NCBI GenBank assembly: GCA_036971715.1
Contig: JAVHJL010000012.1
Span: 1,116,001 to 1,180,000, forward strand
Length of the DNA stretch: 64,000 bases
Direction of reading: 5' to 3'
Source: Arthrobotrys musiformis
Lineage: Eukaryota > Ascomycota > Orbiliomycetes > Orbiliales > Orbiliaceae
The notes beneath the pieces are model-generated. The model was not told the origin of the DNA and made no database searches. It saw only the letters and a program-made list of their open reading frames with translations. Below, piece after piece: positions 1 to 10,373 of this stretch; position 1 is the stretch's first letter, and each line of letters begins with the position of its first letter. The position numbers and the translations under genes are program-made.

Positions 1-1160
1 TACGACTTCTTCTCCGTCGTTTTTTCGACAACAGCTATCTTCTTCTTCGTCGTTTTGTATATTATGGGTCTGAGATGTCCTTATAGCTATTTCATGCCTT
101 CAATGCACTTAGAGGGGGTTGAGGCTGCGGAAATAACGGTGAAACGGGGTCGATGCGCATGCTTAAGGACGTTGAACTGCGAAGGTAGACATGCGAAACC
201 GAAGCATTTCTAATCCAGAGGTTGTGACGTTCGCTCTAGAAGATAGGGAAAGGTGAAACGAAGAATAAACTTTGGGGCAGAGGTGAATAAGAAGAGCTCA
301 ACGATGTCTTGACCAGAAATCGCATCTAACCTCACATTTTCTCCTATACTAAAGGCAGCCGAAGGTTTCCAATATTAACATTTGATAACTTTGCATACGA
401 CACCGCGACCTGACGAAGCAAACAAATGGTGACAACCACAGACGAGTCGAATGCCGCAATACCCAGCCAGAGTGTTGCCAAGAGTTCGCTCCAGACCAGT
501 CGATAGGTGTGCGTTGTGGATTGGCGACCCTTCTTGTGTTGGGTTGTGGATGTGTTGTGGTAGTCTCGGGACCTTTGCCTTCGCCTCATTGTACCAACCA
601 TCGCACCAACCAACCACCTCATCGACACCGACCATCTCGTCGACACCAACATACGAGCCCGATACCCATCTTGGATCGACGAGCGTTGCAGTATGTTCCC
701 TTATCGCGAGGCTATGGATGGGTGGGTTATCTCATAGGTTCGTTGGCCCAACAGCTCCTCCTCCTCGATATGTTCACCCATCAGTCCCAGCTTCAAGCGA
801 TCATCATCCCATCATCCCGTCATCCCATCATCCCCCCATCCTCGCACCTCCGTTATCTTCCATCACCTTCCTCCAGCCCCCATCAGCTTCTTGACCGGCA
901 TTATCCTCTTCCCCCTTCGTGGCATTGACTGTGTTCTGCTTCGTCCTGCCACCCATGCCTTCATCATCCTTTCATTTAGAACGGCATCGCTCCTCTGCGA
1001 CCCAGAGCATTCCACAAAGTCAATCTCATATCTCACACTCCCTTCCTCTCGACGGCGTCTTCTTCTTACAGTGCCCTACACCTAAACATACATCCCATGT
1101 TATACTAACACACTATCTTTCGTTAGCTCGAATCGTTACATTAGGACAGGGCAAACCGGG
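1..1160. other. Left edge, no supported gene
   Basis: I see no convincing gene here. Roughly 600-900 the plus strand is pyrimidine-rich, with imperfect repeats of CATC/CCATC and CGACACC that open several overlapping frames; the encoded peptides are low-complexity Pro/Ser/His and differ in every frame, which argues against coding. No domain, splice pattern or RNA gene is visible. Confidence 0.5.
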
Positions 1161-1199
1161 CTGATGGATGCACTCCGAACAATCTTCGTATATAGTAGG

Positions 1200-1700
1200 C
1201 CTGGTAGACTGGCTCTCAAAAAGTCATGTGAGGGCCTTACAAATTACGTATGGTGACGCGGAATCACACGACAGCACGGGGTATACGTTGCTGTTTCGCC
1301 CGGGAATTAGAACCAAGCCACAACGCCAATCGGACATGCAGGAGGCCATTCAATAGTCAGGGGGGGCGCGGGTTGCTAGTTACCGAAGGTGTTGGTGTGA
1401 TGAATCGTCGTGCATTTGGTGAATCTGAAAGACTGGCTCTAACAAAGTCATGTGAGGATTCCCACATGTTGCGAGGACGAACCACGTCACTCCCAAGGAA
1501 CTGGTGAACCGTCCTTCCAGTCTATTCTATTCCATCCACCGTAAACTTGCAGCGAGAGTAGTGGGGTTGGGAAAAGAGCTGTCGGTTATACGCTTGAGTC
1601 GATCGGGACTTGACCATGCAAACCGACGGAGGCGGACTAGACAACAACGGTGTATATTTTAGACCCGACAAACTGGCTCCAGAAAAGTCATGTGAGGATT
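1200..1700. repeat. Three diverged direct repeats
   Basis: A block containing ACTGGCTC, a few variable bases, then AAGTCATGTGAGG recurs near 1207, 1431 and 1671, a spacing of about 224 and 240 bases. The flanking sequence is diverged, so this is an old tandem duplication. No coding content is evident. Confidence 0.6.
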
Positions 1701-1775
1701 TAATTATCATCGATGGTGATCTAGGTCGCAGCCGGAGGACTTGGTGGTATCGAAAATAACCGACAGTGCTTATTC

Positions 1776-2255
1776 TGGCGATAATATTGGAGCTCAGGGG
1801 CATGGCTTAATGGCAATGGACTATATTACCTCCCCACAAAGGTCGACCTCGAAGGACTAAGTTATATGGAGTTACTTGATAATGTACTCCAGAACGCAAA
1901 TACGGTGATGGCAATTTAAGGTAAGAGCTTCCCTTTCATGTTTAGAATTCTGGGACCAGGCCGCCTTTCGGCCTTCAAGTCGGGGTCCGAGCAAATGGCT
2001 TTCCCGGGGTTCCTGGGGTTCAATCATCGCAAGTCACATTCAAGTCCTCCCGACTTTGCTCCCTTCCGCCCTTACAACAACGGTAAGCCGCTTTGTGTTA
2101 ATACAAAAGAAACAAACGGCGCGCAAGATCGTGAAACGAAACGTCGGATACAGCTAACAGGTAACTAAATTAGCTATTAGAAGCGAAGTACCCAACATAA
2201 ACCTCCACGATACGTGACCCTATCCACCTCGTGTTTTTCGAAAACACCTTAACTA
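1776..2255. other. Intergenic stretch
   Basis: A 76-codon frame at 1938-2168 has no recognisable motif and ends in low-complexity basic sequence. I see nothing else. Confidence 0.4.
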
Positions 2256-2259
2256 GAGC

Positions 2260-2960
2260 TCTTCCTGAGCGGTGAAGAGGTCGGCTCGGTGAGAGAACTC
2301 AGCTGGTGTACCTCTAGACCAGCGAGGGATCTTTAGAGCTATTTCAAAGAGGATCACGACGTCTTTCCGGGCACTAACAAAATCTAGGCATATCTCGTTC
2401 AGCTGACAAAGGTTCCTTAAGGTTCTTAGAGTTGTTATACTTGGATTCCGGGGGGTTTCGGGTTTGGTAAGAAAACCCCGCTGTGTTCCTTCAAACCAGC
2501 GAGGGATCTTTAGAGCCGTTTCGTCAAGAGGGTCTTCTGTTCCGTAAGTGAACTCTGCTGCGACCGTTTAGACCTGCGAGCGATCTTTAGAACATTCTTT
2601 TTATCAGGTGGGTTTCGGGGGTTTCCGTTCAGTAAGAAAACTCTGCTGCGTCCGTCTAGACCAGCGAGTGATCTTTTAGAACACCCTTTTCTGTCAAAGT
2701 CGGGCTCGGGGGCTTTCGTTCAATAAGAGAGTTCTGCTGCGTCCGTCTAGACCAGCGAGCGATCTTTAGAACATTCTTTCCTACAAAGATTGGGCCCGGG
2801 GGCTTTCGTTCAGTAAGAGAACTCTGCTGCGTCCTTTTAGATCCGCGAGGAATTTTTAGAACACTTTTACCTGCAAAGGTCGGGCTTTAAGGGTTTCTCG
2901 CTCAACAAGAGGACTCCACTTAACCCCTCCAAACTAGTGATCCCTAGAGCTATTTTTCTG
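2260..2960. repeat. Diverged tandem repeat, period about 90 bp
   Basis: Units carry the succession GTAAGAGAACTCTGCTGCGT, then AGACCAGCGAG, then GATCTTTAGAACA, then a G-rich TCGGG..GGGTTTCGTTCA segment. The CTGCTG landmark falls near 2553, 2641, 2732 and 2822 (88-91 bp steps), with more diverged units on both sides, seven or so in all. Units have many point differences, so this is an old minisatellite rather than a recent expansion. No open frame runs through it. Confidence 0.8.
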
Positions 2961-3219
2961 AATCGAATTCAGGACGTTTTGAGCCACTTAGAAAGACTCA
3001 CTGTTTCACCAAACCGGCTACCGGTCCTCAAAGCCACACCGCTTGAGCGCTGACTCGGTCACCTGCGAGGAACAGAGTGTATTCTAGGAGCAGACATGCA
3101 CGTCGGAACCAAAACGCAAACAGATCCAAGAGCAAAAGTCGTATCTTATTTTTTATCGCTCTCAACGAACGGTAACAGCATTTAACTGACGCTTCTCAGC
3201 GTCTGCTTCGGAAGTCCGC

Positions 3220-3640
3220 ATGCCGAACCCAGCCTGCTTATTCCCGTGGCATCCCAACGAGACTCATATTGGCTTGTCCTTTAGGCCTGAGGCCCTCGTC
3301 CGATACCTCGGCCAGCGCTGCAGCGTGTTGTCGACTCGGCCAATCAATTGCTCTTCCATATTGGTCTCGTTCCCAGCCTCACCCAGGGTGGTCCAGTCCA
3401 TATCCATATCGTCTCATATACTCGGCTCGGCCAGGTACATTATTCAGATAGGCTCGGCCAATTACTCGTCCGTATACGACTCGTCCAATCGGCTCGGCTT
3501 GATTATACTTGTGCCTACCTCGGCTCGCCTCTATGCACTTCTACTTGGCTCGGATACTCGGCTCGTCCCAGTATGTTCCTCGCTAGGCTCGGCCGGTCCA
3601 CCCGCATGCGATCGATGGTTCTAACCAAATTGATGGTCTA
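3220..3640. repeat. Irregular CGGCTCGGCC-rich repeats
   Basis: The motif CGGCTCGGCC and shorter versions (GGCTCG, CTCGTCC) recur about every 15-40 bases on the plus strand. The open frames across it encode low-complexity peptides and are likely a by-product of the repeat. Confidence 0.45.
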
Positions 3641-3659
3641 CAGACAGGCATAACATGAC

Positions 3660-4615
3660 CGGTTTGCATTGGCCCATACTGATAGACCAACTAAATCTTC
3701 CCTACTTGTATTGGGAAATCTTGTGTAGTGGGGCGTATTTACAAACCCAGTGAGTTGCAGATATTTTCAGACTGACAGCCAGTCCCACTTTGATTAGCAC
3801 CAAGCGAGTTCGTATGATCCAACAATCCGGGTACATACCATCTTCAACAGGCAGATCGTATCTTCTAAAGGCATACAAATATTCCATTCCCCTATTATAG
3901 AATATAATCATACCCCTACTCAGATATCACTTCCCCGGTACCCCAAATATTGTCCAATACACAGGGCTTATAATCAATATCCGTGACACTTCCTTACTTA
4001 CCACTAACAAGCAATCCCGTAGTCCAAACAACAAATTGTGATCAAAGCGTCTAACCCGGAACTATCTGGGAACCCGTGTTGGCTGGCACCGCGAGACCAG
4101 AACTATCCATTCAATCCCGACCTAGGATAACAAATTTATATCTTCAAATATTAAATAACCACCATTAAACTAAAAAGATCACCTTTGCTACAGGCTTCAC
4201 CCATGGCACTTAGGGCTACAGTTCTCATCCACATTACTGCGCTCAGCGTGGGTGGAAGGTATACATCCATCGATAAGCAGTATAATTTTGTGACGACACA
4301 GATCTAAGTTTCAGGGCGACTAATCCCCGGCTTCCATTCTTGGTATTTGCGTTCTAAACTCCCCAGGCACCCCACCGGAAAGAACAGCAGCGATACGGGC
4401 ACCTGGTTGGCCATGCTCATATTGACTATTTTTACCATAGAATTTTTGACAGCACGCATCCAACCAACGGGCCTTCCGCATCAGAAAATATTTAATACAA
4501 CATATGGATGATAAGACAGCCCTAGCCGTTCAAAACCCAAAGGTTTAGGCGATAAATGCAGAAAGGGATATGCGCGGTGCGTAAGCCCCCTCTCGGCCCC
4601 CCAGTTCTGTTCAAC
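3660..4615. other. Intergenic, nothing recognised
   Basis: AT-rich sequence with only short frames and no motif, repeat or RNA gene that I can support. Confidence 0.4.
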
Positions 4616-4619
4616 CGGC

Positions 4620-4960
4620 GCCCATCCATTCCAACAAAAGTGAAATCAAGAAAAAACTTGCTAGCTCGAACGACGAATCCACATTAAGATTCGAGTAGTA
4701 AATACAGTCTAGTCTTAAATTTGTTTCCTTATCTAGGTATATATATGTGAACAGGCCTGCGAGTAGGCCTGGTAACAGGCTTGGCGGTCTTCGTCCTGTA
4801 CGAAGTTTTATGTCGGGATTTTCCTTTTCGGTTTTTTTTTCATCCCGTAATAGCGCCGGTCCTGGCTGCGAGACTGATAGGGTTAGTGAAAGAATGGTGG
4901 TCACTCGCATGCGTGGGATTGTAATGGAGGTAGACTGGATCTAACAAACGCGGGAACAGA
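4620..4960 (+). repeat. Dispersed repeat, copy 1 (GGCCTG family)
   Basis: This segment matches 20505-20830 in the same orientation. Both begin with CCWTCCATTMCAA, share GCTAGCTYGAACGA, carry a run of AGGCCTGCGA-like units, and end with GGTCAC, then AACGCGGG, then GAAATAGTA. This copy has fewer GGCCTG units and an extra AT-rich stretch before them. Element type is unknown. Confidence 0.6.
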
Positions 4961-4961
4961 A

Positions 4962-6440
4962 ATAGTAACTATATATCGTATTGTATGACCTTTTGAGGAA
5001 CGCAGTTGTCATATGCAGAACGAAATCGGGAGGATAACAGGCCAAAGCGAACACACACAAGCAGAGAAATATATATATAACCCAAGAAGCTTGTAACTTT
5101 GTGATCGCTTCTAGCGAAATACTTGATGCAACATCAAACATCTTCCTGTGCGTTGGGTTGGGTATTATGCCTGGTGGTAGAGACTGTTGAAACCGGTACT
5201 AAAACCATTGACACCAACTTGTCGAGCTGGTCGTCGTAAGACTTGCCTTTGCGGGTCTCGCCGCCATAGAGCTAATGTATGTATGTACATGTACAATCAT
5301 ATACGGGTACAACCAGCCACGCTTTGTGCGGTCTGGGTACGAGACCAGGTACAACTACATATCGCGATTAATACTCCATAAGCGCTAGGGGGGAATCTTG
5401 AACATATATATACTTATTCAGGGACGACGTTTTTGGGTGGCATTGTGGGCGAGTAGGTATAATGGAATGAAAGGCACCCCTTTGTTTTCCTAGCCCCATC
5501 CTAGACACGTCTTTAAGGATTGAGACGGCTAGCTCTGGAGTGCTTTTTGGCCTTAGGGATTAATGGGGTAGAAGCTAACTTGCTAACAATTTACACGCAC
5601 TCTGACCTTGAGTGGTACCACCTACGAATAAGGACGAGGTTGTAATTTAGTAGCTAATTAGGTAGAATCGTGAAAAATCGATCTGGCGCTAGTCTCAATC
5701 ATGTCAACTTCAACTAACCGATCTATATGGATATCTGGGATTGATAATGAATGAGGAATATAACCGGGCATCTTCTTGCCAAACCGGTAATCCGACCAGT
5801 CTTCCTTTGCCTGTCATCAAATTCTAGATTCATGCCTCCGTTATGTCATCTTATATCGAATAAGGTCCGTGGGAATATAGTTCCGGTGACAACGAGGTGA
5901 ACGAAGCAACATTGAGGACCGCAGGCTTGCAAGTCAAAGTGAACTTGGCGGCAGTCCCATACACCGATATACCAAACATAGGAGAACGCCTAGTTCAAAC
6001 CCCAAGCATTGGAGGTCACAGGAGCAGTTGCAAATGGCTATATCTGCCGGGTAAGCTGCTTGTATGTTATGCCTGCCGGCGTTAGGTGCACTAGTATGCG
6101 TAGGCTCATTCAATCAAAAGTAAAACTCGTAACCGAGGAAATATTAATAATAGCTGATAATTAGGCTACTCGATATGGCTACGCGACGAGTATATGGCTA
6201 TGCGACAAATAAAAGGGTGAATTGAAGAACAAGATATAGTTAGCCAGAGCAAGGGTTTTCGAAACGGGGCCGCAGGCACCTGGTTTGGATAGCAGATGAT
6301 AGATAGTAAGAGAGAAGGAAAGAAAAGGGAGAGCGGACAAAATCAAATATGGATTTTAAGAGCAAGAGGGAAGCAAAAGAGAGGCGTAAGAAAAGTGTAG
6401 GCAAGCCATTCCAAACACACAGCGAACGGGCGACCGACCC
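4962..6440. other. Intergenic, nothing recognised
   Basis: No gene, RNA or repeat family could be supported. The short frames lack motifs and splice partners. Confidence 0.4.
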
Positions 6441-6441
6441 T

Positions 6442-6501
6442 CTATTCTACGTCAGACAGAGCAGGTTCGAGCTATTCTACGTCAGACAGAGCAGGTTCGA
6501 G
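6442..6501. repeat. Perfect 30-bp tandem duplication
   Basis: A 30-bp unit starting CTATTCTACGTCAGACAGAG is present twice back to back (6442-6471 and 6472-6501). It lies in a minus-strand frame (about 6472-6678) that could be a detached 3' exon of the neighbouring JmjC-like gene, but no splice link could be established. Confidence 0.75.
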
Positions 6502-6772
6502 CTGTCCAGGTTCATCTGGCTCTTGGAGCTGCTCGTTATCTCTGGCCCTAGCCCTCAAATCGAGCTCACCAGCAAGTAGGTCCCGGGTGCTGTATTCTTC
6601 CAAAAGGTGCTTCCGCCTTCTGATGAAATCTTTGATGGGGGCCATCTCTTGCTGAGGGGCACATCGCCACATTCTCAAGTTTCAATAGCTTATCCTCGAG
6701 TTATTACGTTCTTACTCTTCCACTCCACACAGGCGGTCGCACACGGCTCGGTTTTCGAAAAAATGCGTGCGA

Positions 6773-8200
6773 CTAAGCGGCAAGAAGTGAGAAGTCAGTT
6801 CGGCACTGTATCCCGTGTTGTAGCCTAACAAACGCGGTTACCACGAGGCGGGTGGGAGAGCAAGCATCAACGTGAATACCTTCAATGTTGGCGTAAGGCA
6901 GCGTAACGAGAAGCTCTCCTTCCCTTTGCACGATTCGGTGAACGGTAAAGCCACTTTGTTCTAGGAAGGTGGGCAACACGAAAACGTCCAGGTGGCTTAC
7001 ATGCTGTTCGCACTGGGGGTAATTAGGCAAATTGGGCGTGTAGAACCCAGCAGAGCGATGGCCGAAGTGTCTGGACATGAAACGGTTAACACCTTTCTTG
7101 TCCTTTGGATTGAGGACATACCAGACTTTGGGGGAGCCCGCAGCCAGGTATCGGAGAGAGAGTGAACCAGACACGGCAAAGCCTAAAAGCTTAGTACAGC
7201 CTTTGCCACTGAGGAGAAGTTGCGGATTCTGAAAAAAATAGGGATTGTCGCTAAACTCTGTGAAAAACCCTTTGGATGATAGAAAGCGTATGGCACAGCC
7301 CTCCAAGAAGCCAAAGTCTGGTATGGCTTTGCCGGCGACCCGGGCCGCCATAACTTCTGGGTTTGTGAATGTTTTGTAACTTTCCACCATGTTGAGTGAA
7401 TCCCTAGATAGTTGTTTGATGTAAGATATGGCATCTTTGTTGCTGGTCAGTTCTTGTTCTGTGTTGAGGCATCGTTGTTTCTAAGGCTTGATGCTATCCT
7501 TGCGTGGGTTCCTCGATCTCAGCAAGTAGCAATGATAGCCATGCCTTAGCAAGGTTTGGTCCATCGGAGATTCAGGCTGGGGGAGTAGAGTTTGCAGGGC
7601 ACTGCGGGGTCCAGAATTGTCTATTGTAAATATGGAAAGATCTGGATTGTCGGGGTTCGAAATTCTATAGTCCTGGTAGTCCGCCAAGCTGACAACAGGA
7701 CGCTGCCTGTCGCTGATCAACGATAAACTGGCGTTCGTCGTACCCATGCCTGGGTTGCCTTCCGGGTCAGGCTCGTCGGGTTTGTGAATATGAAGTTCGG
7801 GGGAAAGGTTAAGGAAAAAGGCCAGACAGCCTCTTTCTTCGCAAATATATATGCCGTCTGCGAAAACAGCATCAATATAAACTAAATCGGCAGCGGCATC
7901 CAAATCTGAAGGCGGATTTGCGAGTTTTAAGGTAGGAACCCAGCTGGTATCCTGGTCTGATATGGCTCCATCCTCTCTGCAGTAGTGGTTCCTCCAGCGT
8001 AGTTGATATTTCGCCTCCAACGCCAGATGCTTCTCGACCCTTTTCTTGATGTCTCGGAGGTTCTGCCGGGTTTGCTGGCCATCCGCGAGCCTGGTACCCA
8101 TCCTCCGTATTGCATCAATGGATAGAAATTTCTGGAAACTGAAGGGGAGTTCCGCTATAGTGGCAGCCCATTCAGCATGGATTGGGTACTGTTCACCCAT
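6773..8200 (-). pseudogene. JmjC-domain-like protein, interrupted by one in-frame TAG
   Basis: One minus-strand frame runs from an ATG at 8200 (good context, CCACCATGG) to a stop at 6773, broken only by a TAG at 7481-7483 (codon 240). With the stop ignored the protein would be about 475 aa. Residues ~330-460 resemble the JmjC fold of lysine demethylases: SLSLRYLAAGSPKVWYVLNP matches the family pattern around the first iron ligands, and FLEQSGFTVHRIVQREGELL plus LPYANIEG match the second half. The HxE/D iron-ligand pair is replaced by GFA, and the distal His region (YH in the family) by NI, so the domain should be catalytically dead. The N-terminal ~250 residues match nothing I recognise. It is transcribed away from a second JmjC-like locus at 8892-10001. 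The nonsense codon could be decay, an assembly error, or removed by an intron I cannot see. Confidence 0.6.
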
Positions 8201-8891
8201 GGTGGCTGGCAGGGCCTGAAAGGCGAGCTTAACAAAGTTCGTAGCGCTTTACAGTGGAGGTGTGGTGGAATATTCGGAAACGAATGCATTTGTGTCTGTA
8301 AAATAGTAAAAAAAGGTTTTCTAAGTTGACAATGACGATGGGTGGATGACAATGCTGGTAGTAAGGGAGGTAAAAGAGGGCGTAGTGAAGGAAAGCATGG
8401 AGGAGCAGGGCAAATTGGAAGATAAAGGGGATAATCCAGTGAAATAAGCATTTAATGGGATATATAAAAATAGTCAACATTATTTTATCAAAGCAACCTT
8501 CGTTCGAAAATGTTAATCGGAACAGGCACCCTTGTTCGAAAATGCAACACGAAACACGCTCACACATGACCATTCAAAAGTGGGGTAACGCCACAAACGC
8601 GATAAAAATACTACTTAATAGTTAGGTACTAAGTGAGCCAGTATTCCACCGTATCGAAAAAATTAACGACCCGCCAAGTCGATTTAAGGCTACCACTAAC
8701 TACGACTCGGCTTGAACTTTTCGCCAAAAGCAACCACGAAGGGAGAAACCTAGTACCTGGACTTCCCTTCAGCTTAACTCCGCGCATTAACTCTCAAGCC
8801 TAAGGTGAGCAGGAGCAGCACTCTGTACAAACTTACTGGTTCCGCCACAACCTAATAGGGCAACTCACCTTTCAAGGGCCCAGTTGTATCA
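8201..8891. other. Intergenic region between divergent JmjC-like loci
   Basis: About 690 bases separate the two start codons. No shared promoter motif is obvious. The region is AT-rich at 8430-8480 and contains short frames without motifs. Confidence 0.4.
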
Positions 8892-10001
8892 ATGAACGCC
8901 CCGGAACCCGAAGGCAGCGTGGTTAAATGGGCCCAGTCCCTTTTCGAAGGAGAAATCCCTTGTGGCCTTCGCCTCAAGATAACGCTCCAGAAGCTCCAAG
9001 ACTGTATCGACATTATTTCCAGCACCAGATTATCCAAAAATGCCATCAACAAGGCGAAGAAAACACTCCAGCAACTCCGAAGCAAATTCAGTCAATATCA
9101 GGAGATAATGGAGCAATATTTGATCATTGACCAAACAAATAGCAAACACCCAGGCCAGTCGGATAGCGTATTCCCAATCTTCAAGCCTCATCCATCAAAG
9201 GTTACAGAGTTAACCAAGTTTATCAAGCGAGCCCATAATTTTACACTGCAAATTGAGGCCGGGGTTTTTGTGGTTGAATTCCCCCAAAAAGCACTAGTAT
9301 CTGCAAATTCAGTTCAGCCGCCGAACCAAGTCGGCTGCAGAAACAAAACTCAAGTCCCCTACTTCCGACAAACGGTTAGACCGATTCATAGCATCGCCGA
9401 AAAACAACGCGAGGAGCCCAAGAGCAAAAAATAAAAAAACAATCCCATTAAATATCACATCATACAGGCCGGATGTGGTAGCAAAGGTACCGACTTCGGG
9501 CGTTGGGACGAACCTCTAGCAGACAACATGACAGAAAAAGCAGCGGAAAGGGAACGGCAAAAACCACGGTGGAATATGCATTACTATGGCGACCTAGACG
9601 CCACAAAAGAACTGGTATAAATGTTGCAAATATCCCACCCGGAAATAACCTAAATCCAGGGTTGTGCATTGAGATAAATCAAGTTAGGAATATCAGGACT
9701 CAACAGCCCTTATTTGTACCTCTCGTTGCATTGTGAGGATCTTGGCACAATCTCATTAAACTACCACTGCAAAAAAAACCCAAAAATGTGGTATGTTGTC
9801 AACCCACATTCGAGGAAAAAGCTAAAGCAAGATATCATAAGCATATTGGCGGAAGGGAGGCAAAAGTGCGAACAGCTCATGCGTCATTTTTGTCTCAATC
9901 AACCCCGAAGTTTTCCGAACGTGGGGGGTCGATTTTGTGAGAGTTGCCCAAAAACCAGAATAGATGGTAATTACAATACCATAAGCGTACCATCAAGGTA
10001 A
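8892..10001 (+). pseudogene. Second JmjC-like locus, multiply broken
   Basis: A 180-codon frame (8892-9434; helical, Lys/Gln-rich, no domain recognised) is followed in the same frame by sequence interrupted by stops at 9432 and near 9609, 9650 and 9675, and then by a JmjC core at about 9678-9880. That core contains SPYLYLSLHCEDLGTISLNY and KMWYVVNP. Here the H-x-E iron ligands (His codon 9729, Glu codon 9735) are retained, unlike in the neighbour at 6773-8200. The second half of the JmjC fold, including the distal His, is missing before the stop at 10001. This is best read as a decayed paralogue of an active enzyme. Some stops might lie in introns, but no convincing splice pair removes all of them. 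Confidence 0.5.
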
Positions 10002-10084
10002 GGACCCCTCTACTTGAAATAAAGAAAGAAAAAAGCAAAACAAGAATTAAGGTGTTGCTTTCCCCGCTAAGCCTTTCTGAGCGA

Positions 10085-10145
10085 GTAAACCACGCTAGTC
10101 TGGGGGTCACTGCGTGGTTTACTGACTCCCAGACTAGTGGTTTAC
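10085..10145. repeat. Palindromic GTAAACCAC/GTGGTTTAC element, left copy
   Basis: GTAAACCAC at 10085 is paired with GTGGTTTAC at 10114 and again at 10137. The outer arms extend to an almost perfect inverted repeat: GTAAACCAC, then (GC)TAGTCTGGGGGTCA on the left, and TGACTCCCAGACTA then GTGGTTTAC on the right. The same motif pair recurs at 37292-37376. It would form a strong cruciform or RNA hairpin; function unknown. Confidence 0.7.
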
Positions 10146-10373
10146 AGGCTGTGCGTTACCCCCAGCTGACCCCTACCCAGCTGGTTGCGATCGCGATCGA
10201 TCGGCTGGTCTGCAGCATGCAGCTGGATCCATGGAGCGAACTGTAGTGCAGCTGGTCTGGGAGCGAACCCAGCGTAGCTGGCATGGTACACTAGCGCTAG
10301 CCTAGGCGCCTGCGGACGAAAGAATATTAATTGAATCGATGTGTATGATCATTAGAGCCCGAGATATCGATAG

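Noticed and set aside
344..928. Overlapping frames over 100 codons on both strands
   Set aside because: Low-complexity CATC/CGACACC repeats open several frames at once; no motif or splice evidence.
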